A stretch of DNA of 24,131 nucleotides, from NCBI GenBank assembly GCA_021811865.1, contig JAKAQB010000053.1, positions 1 to 24,131 on the forward strand. The letters run 5' to 3'. The position numbers and the translations under genes were made by a program. Below are positions 7,499-13,806 of the stretch, piece by piece (within the stretch, counting starts at the first letter, position 1; each line of letters begins with the position of its first letter). This stretch comes from Actinomycetes bacterium (GTDB lineage: Bacteria; Actinomycetota; Acidimicrobiia; Acidimicrobiales; Palsa-688). The notes under the pieces are model-generated. The model saw nothing but the letters and a program-made list of their open reading frames with translations. It was not told where the DNA came from and did no database searches.

Positions 7499-8179
7499 GT
7501 GCACGGACAGCTGACGGTCGTCGACGACCTCCCCGGCGCCTTCGCCGGTGCCGTGGTCGAAGCCTGGCAGGCCCGGACGGGCGAGCTGTTCAGCTTCGCC
7601 CTGTGCGGGGGCAGCACAGCCCGACCGTGCTACGAGCGGCTCGCCGCCGAGGGCCTCAGCGCCATCGACTGGCTGTCGGTCAACGTCTACTGGGGTGACG
7701 AGCGCTGCGTGCCGCCCGACGACCCCGACTCCAACCAGCTCCTCGGCCGGCAGGCACTGCTCGAGCGCGTCGGAGGGGCAAACGCGGTCTACCCCATGGA
7801 CTGCGAGGTCGGCCCTGACGCATACGCCCTGCGCCTCGGGGAGGTCGGCAAGCTCGACGTCATCCACCTCGGCATGGGGCCCGACGGCCACACGGCGTCG
7901 CTGTTCCCGGGCTCGGAGGCCCTCGGCGCCGACCCGGGACAGCTCGTGGCCCGCAACGTCGACCCGTCCGGGCGCAACGAGCACCCCCGGATGACCCTCA
8001 CCCTGTCGGGGATCGCCAGGGCGCGCCTCGTCATCTTCACGGTGGCGGGGGCCGGCAAGCGGGAGACGCTGCAGGCGGTCGTCGACGGCGCCGACCTACC
8101 CGCCGGCCGGGTGAGCGCTGACCGGGTGCTGTGGCTGGTCGACCGGGAGGCCGCCCCCCGACGCCTCCCCGCTTCGTGA
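7499..8179 (+). CDS. pgl: 6-phosphogluconolactonase
   Basis: This enzyme hydrolyses 6-phosphoglucono-delta-lactone in the oxidative pentose-phosphate branch. The 226-aa protein is of the DevB/NagB-like fold. Signatures are FALCGGSTARPCYERL (phosphate-binding GGS/T), VNVYWGDERCVPPDDPDSNQ, and GMGPDGHTASLFPG, which carries the family's catalytic His. The C-terminus has LTLSGIARARLVIFTVAGAGKRE, also standard. GTG 7499 is preceded by TAGTCT at a 7-base distance. Its TGA shares GTGA with the LOG-family gene, so the two are coupled. The enzyme's substrate supplier, glucose-6-phosphate dehydrogenase (zwf), is normally next to it in Actinobacteria but is not in this cluster. Confidence 0.92.
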   Translation: MHGQLTVVDDLPGAFAGAVVEAWQARTGELFSFALCGGSTARPCYERLAAEGLSAIDWLSVNVYWGDERCVPPDDPDSNQLLGRQALLERVGGANAVYPMDCEVGPDAYALRLGEVGKLDVIHLGMGPDGHTASLFPGSEALGADPGQLVARNVDPSGRNEHPRMTLTLSGIARARLVIFTVAGAGKRETLQAVVDGADLPAGRVSADRVLWLVDREAAPRRLPAS

Positions 8180-9249
8180 GCCCGGTCCGCCCGCCGTCCG
8201 CCCGGACCACAGGCGACACGGGGCTCGACCGCCGCCTCGAGGAGCTGCTCGACGCCGCCGGCGTGACCGCCAACCGTGACCAGCTCCTCGAGTTGCTCGT
8301 GACCGTCGTCCGCCTGTCCTCGGACCGTTCCGACCGCCTCGACCTGAAGATCGCCAGCGCCGCCTTGCGGGAGATGGCCGACGGCTTCGAGCTGTTCGCG
8401 CCCTACCGCTCCGTCCGCAAGATCACCATGTTCGGCTCGGCCCGCACGGCGACCAGCGACCCCCTCTACGCCCAGGCCCGCGACCTCGCCGCCCTGCTGG
8501 CCTCCCACGGGTGGTCGACGGTCACCGGCGCTGGGCCGGGGATCATGGCCGCCGGCCTCGAAGGCGCCGGAGCGGACCACGCCTTCGGCATCAACATCCG
8601 CCTGCCCTTCGAGCAGGGGGCGAACGAGTTCATCGCCTCCGACCCGAAGCTCGTGTCGATGAAGTACTTCTTCACCCGCAAGCTGCTGCTCATCAAGGAG
8701 TCCTACGGGTACGCGGTGCTCCCTGGGGGGTTCGGCACCCTCGACGAGGCGTTCGAACTGTTGACGCTCCTGCAGACCGGAAAGGCGGAGCCGGCCCCCG
8801 TCGTGCTGCTGGACGTCCCCGGCGGGACGTACTGGCAGAACTGGGAGGCTTTCGTCGTTGGAGAAGTAGCGGCCCGACGTCTGATCGCCGACGATGACCG
8901 GCGGCTGTACACCATCGTCGACGATGTCGACGCCGCCGCCGCCGAGATCCTCGGCTTCTACCGCAACTACCACTCGCTGCGCTGGGTCGGCGACACGCTC
9001 GTCATCCGCCTCGAGCGGCGGCCCACCGAGGTGGAGGTCGACGATCTCGCCGCCCGCTTCGGCGACATCGTGCGGGGAGCGATCGCCGTCCTCGACCAGC
9101 CGTTGCCCGCCGAGCGCCGGGCCGAGCAGCTCCCCGAGCTGGCCCGCGTCGCCCTTCGCTTCGACCGGGTGTCCTACCCGCGCCTGCGGGACCTGATCGT
9201 CGCCATCAACCAGCTGGACAGCGCCCCCCCGCCGATCCGGTTGCGCTGA
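8176..9249 (+). CDS. LOG-family (TIGR00730-like) Rossmann protein, long form
   Basis: This 357-residue protein has a LOG/lysine-decarboxylase-like Rossmann core at about 70-280. It shows ITMFGSART, VTGAGPGIMAAGLEGA and the signature PGGFGTLDE at 183-191, with the substrate-site FFTRKLLLIKES just before it. Characterised short LOG proteins release cytokinin bases from nucleotide monophosphates; longer bacterial relatives such as PpnN cleave nucleotide monophosphates to ribose-5-phosphate and base. Additional N-terminal (about 1-65) and C-terminal (about 280-357) regions distinguish this protein. Its place behind pgl, coupled by GTGA, would fit feeding ribose-5-phosphate into the pentose-phosphate pathway, which is inference. 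The start is GTG 8176; an open frame to 8131 lies inside pgl and is not needed. Confidence 0.85.
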   Translation: MSPVRPPSARTTGDTGLDRRLEELLDAAGVTANRDQLLELLVTVVRLSSDRSDRLDLKIASAALREMADGFELFAPYRSVRKITMFGSARTATSDPLYAQARDLAALLASHGWSTVTGAGPGIMAAGLEGAGADHAFGINIRLPFEQGANEFIASDPKLVSMKYFFTRKLLLIKESYGYAVLPGGFGTLDEAFELLTLLQTGKAEPAPVVLLDVPGGTYWQNWEAFVVGEVAARRLIADDDRRLYTIVDDVDAAAAEILGFYRNYHSLRWVGDTLVIRLERRPTEVEVDDLAARFGDIVRGAIAVLDQPLPAERRAEQLPELARVALRFDRVSYPRLRDLIVAINQLDSAPPPIRLR

Positions 9250-9256
9250 GCTCGGA

Positions 9257-9457
9257 TCAGTTCCCGTCGTCTGGCTCCCCGAGGACACCGATCGCCTTGT
9301 CCACCGCCCGGCGGGCGCGCGTCAGCCTCCTCTCGTCGACGGGGGGCTCCACCCCTGCGCTGTCGATGGACTCCCGCAGCCGCTGGATGGCCAGGTCGGC
9401 GAGCTCCTCGCTGATGGCCTGCAGCCGTTCCCGTATGTCGGCGAGCTCCCCGGCCAT
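9257..9457 (-). CDS. Small hypothetical coiled-coil-like protein (66 aa)
   Basis: I do not recognise a named family. The 66 residues are highly charged and mostly helical (ADIRERLQAISEELADLAIQRLRESID at about 6-32, then RLTRARRAVDKAIGVL), with heptad-like leucines and no membrane segment or cysteine. ATG 9457 is preceded by TAGCCT at a 7-base distance on this strand and has no SD, matching the leaderless pattern. That promoter hexamer overlaps the stop codon of the secreted hydrolase upstream. Its stop lies 7 bases from the convergent LOG-family stop. Reading frame and start are well supported by this context; function is unknown. Confidence 0.7.
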   Translation of the reverse strand: MAGELADIRERLQAISEELADLAIQRLRESIDSAGVEPPVDERRLTRARRAVDKAIGVLGEPDDGN

Positions 9458-9464
9458 TGGCAGG

Positions 9465-9470
9465 AGGCTA
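9465..9470 (-). promoter_or_regulatory. -10 element TAGCCT of the 66-aa gene (leaderless)
   Basis: On the minus strand TAGCCT lies 7 bases before ATG 9457. Its first three bases are the TAG stop of the hydrolase gene, so the signal is embedded in coding sequence. Confidence 0.45.
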
Positions 9471-11033
9471 CGCCCGGCAGGTCGTGGCCGCCGGGGGTGG
9501 CCGCCCGCTCAGCAGGTAGGCGTCCACCACCTGCTGCACGCACCGGCTGGCGAAGTAGCCGGTGTGGCCGTAGCCGTCGCGGGTGACCAGCACGCCGTGG
9601 GCGAGCTCCCCGGCGAGCGAGCGGGCCCAGGCGTAAGGCGTCACCGGGTCGTGGGTCGAGCCGACTACGACGATGGGGGGTGACCCGGGGGCCCGGATCG
9701 GCCCCACCCGGCGCGTCGCCGGGACCGGCCAGGTGGTGCACTGCACCTCGCTCTCCAAGTCGGCGAGGCCGAACACCGGCGCCTGCCGGGCCACCGCCGG
9801 GGCGGCCGCCTCGATCGCCGCCAGGCTCGGAGCAGGGGCATCCTCACAGTCGACGGCGGTCTCGGCCTCGATCGTGTTGGCGTAGCCGCCGCCGGCGTAG
9901 CGCCCGACGTAGGAGTCGAACATCGCCAGCGCCGGGCGACCGTCGCCCCGGGCGGCGGCGGCGATGGCCTGGCCGAGGGCGCCCCACCCGGCGGCGGGGA
10001 CGTACAGGCCGGCGACGGTGGCGTAGAGCAGCACGGTCCGGTCGACCACCTGGCCGCTGCGAGGCGCGGCGAGCGGGCGTCTCGCTGTGCGGGCGAGGAG
10101 CCGCTCGTAGGCAGCGACGACGCCGGCGGCGGTGCTGGCCGGCCGCCAGCCGCAGCGGCCGGCTGCGCAGGTGGCTGCGAAGGCATCGAACTCGGCCTCG
10201 ATGGCTCTGGTCTGCGCGGCGAGCATCGCCAGGGGCCCGACGGCGGGGTCGATGGCGCCGTCGAGCACCATGGTCCCGACGCGACGGGGGAACAGCTGGG
10301 CATACGTCGCCCCGAGGAGGGTGCCGTAGGAGAAGCCCAGGTAGCTGAGCTTGGCCTCGCCCAGCGCCGCCCGGATCCGGTCCAGGTCGCGTGCCGCGTC
10401 GATCGTGCCCACATAGGGCAGGATCCGGCCGCTGCGCGCCACGCAGCCGGCGGCGAAGCGGCGGTCGAGGGAGGCGAGGGCAGACCACCCGGCCGGTGCC
10501 GTCGGCATGAGATCGGAGGTGAGGTAGGCGTCGAGCTGGCGTGGCGTCCCGCAGGTGACCGGGTCGGAGCGCCCCACCCCCGGAGGGTCGAAGCTCACGA
10601 CGGCGAAGTGCTGCCGGATCGGGAGGGGTAGCGCCGGCCAGGCCAGACCGAGCCAGTCGACACCCGAGACGCCCGGCCCGCCCGGGTTGACGACCAGCGT
10701 GCCGACCGCCCGCCCGGTGGCGGGATGGCGGTCGAGGGCCAGGCCGATCGTGCCCTTGGCCGGGTCGCCCGGATCGAGCGGCACCTGCAAGGTGGCACAC
10801 TCGAAGCCCGCCGGCCCCTGCCCGCCCCTGCACGCCGCCCAACGCAGCGGGCGGCCAGCAGCTGGCGCCTGGGCCGTCGTAGGCGAGGTCGGCGCCGGGG
10901 CGGGCGGGCCGGGGGACCCACCGGCGCCGGCGCCGCTGCGGCCTGGGCCCCCGCAGCCAGCGGCGACGGCGGCGACGGCCGCCAGGCCGGCGGCGAGGGC
11001 CGGGCGCCACCGGCGGCGGCGTGGGAAGGGCAC
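9468..11033 (-). CDS. Secreted TAP-like alpha/beta hydrolase (tripeptidyl aminopeptidase type), probable lipoprotein
   Basis: This 521-residue extracellular serine hydrolase resembles Streptomyces SlpD/SlpE and Tap proteases, which release short peptides from protein N-termini. The N-terminus has basic residues (RRRRWR, 5-10), a hydrophobic stretch (12-25) and a lipobox-like AAGC with C27, followed by a Gly/Pro/Ser-rich linker to about residue 55. The hydrolase core shows NPGGPGVSG (oxyanion region), the nucleophile elbow GFSYG with S235, the acid in STHDPVTP (D462) and the histidine in GYGHTG (H490). A C-terminal TAP-like domain is present. GTG 11033 is chosen because TACCCT lies 8 bases upstream; the longer ATG start at 11075 would overlap the divergent dipeptidase start. 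The next gene, an M20 peptidase on the other strand, suggests a shared peptide-use theme. Confidence 0.88.
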   Translation of the reverse strand: MPFPRRRRWRPALAAGLAAVAAVAAGCGGPGRSGAGAGGSPGPPAPAPTSPTTAQAPAAGRPLRWAACRGGQGPAGFECATLQVPLDPGDPAKGTIGLALDRHPATGRAVGTLVVNPGGPGVSGVDWLGLAWPALPLPIRQHFAVVSFDPPGVGRSDPVTCGTPRQLDAYLTSDLMPTAPAGWSALASLDRRFAAGCVARSGRILPYVGTIDAARDLDRIRAALGEAKLSYLGFSYGTLLGATYAQLFPRRVGTMVLDGAIDPAVGPLAMLAAQTRAIEAEFDAFAATCAAGRCGWRPASTAAGVVAAYERLLARTARRPLAAPRSGQVVDRTVLLYATVAGLYVPAAGWGALGQAIAAAARGDGRPALAMFDSYVGRYAGGGYANTIEAETAVDCEDAPAPSLAAIEAAAPAVARQAPVFGLADLESEVQCTTWPVPATRRVGPIRAPGSPPIVVVGSTHDPVTPYAWARSLAGELAHGVLVTRDGYGHTGYFASRCVQQVVDAYLLSGRPPPAATTCRA

Positions 11034-11041
11034 GCCCCGGG

Positions 11042-11047
11042 AGGGTA
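11042..11047 (-). promoter_or_regulatory. -10 element TACCCT of the secreted hydrolase (leaderless)
   Basis: On the minus strand TACCCT lies 8 bases before GTG 11033. It sits back to back with the dipeptidase promoter in a 40-base intergenic gap. Confidence 0.45.
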
Positions 11048-11060
11048 CCGACGGCCCGAG

Positions 11061-11066
11061 TACGGT
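11061..11066 (+). promoter_or_regulatory. -10 element TACGGT of the M20 dipeptidase (leaderless)
   Basis: TACGGT lies 7 bases before ATG 11074 without an SD. The expected -35 position would fall on the opposing gene's -10. Confidence 0.5.
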
Positions 11067-11073
11067 GCCGGTC

Positions 11074-12462
11074 ATGGACGACCTGCTACTGCGATCCTGG
11101 TCGGCGCGTCACCGGGAGCGGATCACCGGCGAACTGCTCGAGCTGCTGCGGATCCCGTCCATCTCGGCGGACCCCGCGCACGCCGGCGACGTGCGCCGCA
11201 GCGCTGAGCACGTCGCCGGCCTGCTTGGCGCCGCCGGCCTCGAGCACGTGCAGCTGCTCGAGACCGGCGGCGGAGCCGGGCTGCCCGCCGTGTACGCCGA
11301 CTGGCTCCGCGCCGGCGGCGACAAGCCGACGGTCCTCGTCTACGGCCATCACGACGTCCAGCCCGTCGACCCGCTCGCCGAGTGGGGCGCGGCGCCCTTC
11401 GACCCGGTGATCGTCGACGGCGAGTGCCGGGCGCGCGGCGCCATCGACGACAAGGGCCAGGTACTCTACGAGATCGAGGCCGCCCGCGGCCTGCTGGAGG
11501 AGCGGGGGGCCCTGCCGGTGAACCTCAAGTTCCTGGTCGAAGGGGAGGAGGAGATCGGCAGCACCCACTTCGAACGACTGCTCACCGACGAGGGGGAGCT
11601 GCTCGCCTGCGACGTGATCGTCGTGTCCGACACGGGGATGATCTCCCCGGAGGTGCCGTCGGCAACGGTCAGCATGAGGGGGCTGGTGGGCTTCGACGTG
11701 GCGGTCCGCACGGCGTCCATCGACCTGCACAGCGGGATGTGGGGGGGCACCGTCCCCAACGCGGCGCGGATCGTCGCTTCCCTCGCGGCGTCGCTGCACG
11801 ACGGGTGCAACCGTGTCACCATCCCCGGCTTCTACGACCGGGTCGCGCCGCTGTCCGAGGCGGAGCAGGCGTCGCTCGACGCCCAGCCGTTCGACGAGCG
11901 CGCCTTGCGGGCCCAGGCCGGCGGGGTGGCGTTCCTCGACGGCGAGGAGGGCTACTCGCCGCTGGAGCGGATCGGCGTGCGCCCCACCGCCGAGGTGGTC
12001 GGCATCCGAGGCGGCTACGCCGGCCCCGGGATGAAGACCATCGTGCCGGCGACGGCCGGGTTCAAGGTCGCCCTCCGCCTGGTCCCCGACCAGCGGCCGG
12101 AGGAGATCGATGCGGCCTTCCGGGCATGGGTGGCCGCCCGGGTCCAGCCCGGCGTCGAGGTGACGATCACCGGGGAGGGCGGCGTCGTGCCGGCGCGCAC
12201 GCCCATCGACCACCCGGCGACCCAGGCGCTCGCCGGTGCCATCGAGGCGGTCTGGGGCAAGGCGCCGCTCTGGACGCGCGAGGGCGGCAGCGGCCCGGAG
12301 GAGGCGCTCGGGCGGGTGCTCGGGGCGCCCGTGGTGTTCCTCGGCGTCGGGCTGCCCGACGACCGGATCCACGCCCCCAACGAGCGCATGGTCATGGACC
12401 AGTTCTGGAAGGGGCTGCTCGCAGCCGCCGAGCTGCTCGAGCGCCTGGGCCGGCTCCGCTGA
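11074..12462 (+). CDS. M20 family metallodipeptidase (CNDP/PepV-like)
   Basis: This is a two-zinc exopeptidase that cleaves dipeptides or similar small peptides in the cytosol. At 462 aa it has the family's usual length. Zinc and catalytic residues are visible: GHHDVQP (H92, D94), RGAIDDKG (bridging D125), EGEEEIGS (catalytic E159, ligand E160), SDTG (D186) and RIHAPNE (H433). The lid/dimerisation domain lies between about 195 and 365 and begins after SIDLHSGMWGG. ATG 11074 is the start because TACGGT lies 7 bases upstream; the open frame extending back to 10555 is antisense to the hydrolase. Its TGA overlaps the next gene's ATG by one base (TGATG). Exact substrate cannot be told from sequence. 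Confidence 0.92.
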   Translation: MDDLLLRSWSARHRERITGELLELLRIPSISADPAHAGDVRRSAEHVAGLLGAAGLEHVQLLETGGGAGLPAVYADWLRAGGDKPTVLVYGHHDVQPVDPLAEWGAAPFDPVIVDGECRARGAIDDKGQVLYEIEAARGLLEERGALPVNLKFLVEGEEEIGSTHFERLLTDEGELLACDVIVVSDTGMISPEVPSATVSMRGLVGFDVAVRTASIDLHSGMWGGTVPNAARIVASLAASLHDGCNRVTIPGFYDRVAPLSEAEQASLDAQPFDERALRAQAGGVAFLDGEEGYSPLERIGVRPTAEVVGIRGGYAGPGMKTIVPATAGFKVALRLVPDQRPEEIDAAFRAWVAARVQPGVEVTITGEGGVVPARTPIDHPATQALAGAIEAVWGKAPLWTREGGSGPEEALGRVLGAPVVFLGVGLPDDRIHAPNERMVMDQFWKGLLAAAELLERLGRLR

Positions 12463-13205
12463 TGGGAGGCACCCCCGCCGACGCGCACGAGTGGGTGAGC
12501 TTCGATGACGACGTGGAGGAGCGGACCTGGCTCTTCGACGTCACCTTCCTCGCGTCCCGTTGGCACTGCATCTTCGGGCGGGGCTGCCAGGGGGTGCTGA
12601 CCGGGCCCGCCCCGGAGCTGGTGCAGGGCTGCTGCTCGTACGGGGCCCACTTCACCGACGACGCCGACGTGGCGCGCGTCGAGGCGGCCGCCGCCACCCT
12701 CGGCGCCGGGGAGTGGCAGTTCGCTGCTCGCGGCCGGCGCAACGGGGTGGTGCGCACCGACCGGAGCGGCGCGCGGACGACCCGCATGGTCGGTGGGGCG
12801 TGCATCTTCCTCAACCGCCCCGGCTTCGGCGCCGGGCCCGGGTGCGCCCTGCACCAAGTCGCCACCCGCCGCGGCCAGCTGCCTCTCGAGCTCAAGCCGG
12901 ACGTCTGCTGGCAACTGCCCCTGCGGCGGGAGGAGGCGGTCGATACCACGGGCCGGGTGATCAGCACCATCACGCAGTGGGACCGCCGCCACTGGGGCGG
13001 CGGCGGGGCGGAGCTCCACTGGTGGTGCACCGAGGCACCCGAGGCGTTCACCGCCTCCAAGCCTGTGTGGAGGGAGATGGCCCCCGAGCTGATCGCCCTG
13101 GTGGGACCGGCCACCTACCTGAAGCTGGTGGCCTACCTGGAGTCCCGCCCGGCGCGGACCGTGCTCCCCCACGCGACCACCCGTCCGGTTGTCACGTCAC
13201 AGTGA
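12462..13205 (+). CDS. Cysteine-rich putative metal-binding protein (YkgJ/DUF3109-like)
   Basis: This 247-residue soluble protein has a conspicuous cysteine array: C36, C42, the pair C57-C58, C114, C128, C149 and one more in HWWCTEA near 190. The order C-x5-C-x14-CC-x55-C-x13-C-x20-C resembles the YkgJ and DUF3109 proteins, which are thought to bind zinc or an iron-sulfur cluster. I assign the type from the pattern only. Aromatic-rich segments (RTWLFDVTF, ITQWDRRHWGGGG) suggest a compact globular fold. There is no signal peptide. ATG 12462 overlaps the dipeptidase stop, so expression is coupled to that gene. Its 3' end overlaps the convergent zinc-finger-like gene by 9 bases, inside a palindrome. 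Function is unknown. Confidence 0.7.
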   Translation: MGGTPADAHEWVSFDDDVEERTWLFDVTFLASRWHCIFGRGCQGVLTGPAPELVQGCCSYGAHFTDDADVARVEAAAATLGAGEWQFAARGRRNGVVRTDRSGARTTRMVGGACIFLNRPGFGAGPGCALHQVATRRGQLPLELKPDVCWQLPLRREEAVDTTGRVISTITQWDRRHWGGGGAELHWWCTEAPEAFTASKPVWREMAPELIALVGPATYLKLVAYLESRPARTVLPHATTRPVVTSQ

Positions 13206-13208
13206 CGT
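13194..13208. terminator. 15-bp palindrome across two convergent stop codons
   Basis: ACGTCACAGTGACGT is a perfect inverted repeat around one central base. It can fold as a 6-bp stem with a CAG loop on either strand and contains the stop codons of both convergent genes. No T-tract is present. A bidirectional terminator or a protein site are both possible. Confidence 0.4.
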
Positions 13209-13391
13209 ATCAGGCGACTCGGCCCAGCCGGCCGGCTCGTACTCCTCTTCCTCGTCCTCCATGGCGAGGCACCACGTGGCGTGGTCGGCTCCCGGCCTTG
13301 CGCCGCACTCCGGGCAGGGCTCGATCAACTCCTCGTTGGAGCGCTTGAGCGCACGCGCTTCCTCGAAACGCCGATGCCGTCCCTTTTTCAC
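13197..13391 (-). CDS. Small zinc-finger-like protein with acidic tail (64 aa)
   Basis: This 64-residue protein is not one I can name. It starts strongly basic (VKKGRHRRFEEARALKRS). It then shows a CPEC...HATWC array (C26, C29, H37, C41) that could hold one zinc ion, and ends in an acidic patch MEDEEEEYEP. Small basic-plus-zinc-finger proteins often bind nucleic acid or ribosomes, but that is inference. GTG 13391 is chosen because a GGGAG SD lies about 6 bases upstream and the sequence above it becomes low-complexity read-through. A TACACT hexamer about 40 bases upstream is a candidate -10. The gene is convergent with, and overlaps by 9 bases, the cysteine-rich protein gene. Confidence 0.65.
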   Translation of the reverse strand: MKKGRHRRFEEARALKRSNEELIEPCPECGARPGADHATWCLAMEDEEEEYEPAGWAESPDTSL

Positions 13392-13433
13392 GTGCCGCTC
13401 CCGTCGCTTCGAGCTTGAACCGTGACCTTCCGC

Positions 13434-13439
13434 AGTGTA
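13434..13439 (-). promoter_or_regulatory. Candidate -10 element TACACT for the 64-aa gene
   Basis: On the minus strand TACACT precedes GTG 13391 by about 42 bases, leaving room for a short leader with the GGGAG SD. No convincing -35 is seen. Confidence 0.3.
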
Positions 13440-13509
13440 CCGCTGCCCTCCCGGCCAAGGTGACCGCGTCGCAGGGCGGCGGGAACCGGAGCCTAGGCGT
13501 TCACCGCCG

Positions 13510-13515
13510 TAGGCT
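13510..13515 (+). promoter_or_regulatory. -10 element TAGGCT of the 94-aa gene (leaderless)
   Basis: TAGGCT lies 6 bases before ATG 13522 and no SD is present. Confidence 0.5.
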
Positions 13516-13521
13516 GGTGCC

Positions 13522-13806
13522 ATGGCCGACGACCTCGACGTCGACGCGATGATCAGCCGGTTCCGAGCCCGGGCGAAGGCAGTCCGCCAACGGCCCCTGC
13601 CCCCGGTCGAGGGTGCCGAGCGCAAGCGGTTCGTCGACCAGATGCGCGTCGACTTCCAGGACTACGCCATGATCGGCGACGCCGAGGGCCGCCTCGACGG
13701 CGGGATCCTGACGCTGCGCATCGATCTTCGACCCGATGGCGACCGTCAGGGCGAGAGCGGCGACCGCCAGGGCGAGAGCGGCGACCGTCAGGGCGAGAGC
13801 GGGTAG
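13522..13806 (+). CDS. Hypothetical protein with tandem GDRQGES tail (94 aa)
   Basis: This is a small, probably soluble protein of unknown family. Residues 1-71 look like an ordinary conserved domain: a helical start (VDAMISRFRARAKAVRQR), a linker, then FVDQMRVDFQDYAMIGDAEGRLDGGILTLRIDL with a strand-like end. From residue 73 it becomes three perfect copies of the heptapeptide GDRQGES and stops one Gly later. The repeat DNA is 3 x 21 bp, probably a recent expansion. ATG 13522 has TAGGCT 6 bases upstream and no SD. The last 19 bases overlap the end of the convergent RNase D gene, so the repeats are coding on both strands in part. Confidence 0.75.
   Translation: MADDLDVDAMISRFRARAKAVRQRPLPPVEGAERKRFVDQMRVDFQDYAMIGDAEGRLDGGILTLRIDLRPDGDRQGESGDRQGESGDRQGESG
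13738..13800. repeat. Tandem repeat, 3 x 21 bp
   Basis: Three adjacent 21-bp units (13738-13758, 13759-13779, 13780-13800) are identical except that the middle one has CGC where the others have CGT for Arg. All encode GDRQGES in the plus-strand gene. In the third unit the T creates the minus-strand TGA stop of RNase D. Confidence 0.9.

Noticed and set aside
6356..9288. Two long minus-strand open frames (542 and 499 codons)
   Set aside because: They are mirror frames of tal, pgl and the LOG gene, all of which have clear family motifs on the plus strand.
11034..11075. Longer start (ATG 11075) for the secreted hydrolase
   Set aside because: It would overlap the divergent dipeptidase start codon and put 14 extra residues before a good signal peptide. 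GTG 11033 has a -10 hexamer at the right distance.
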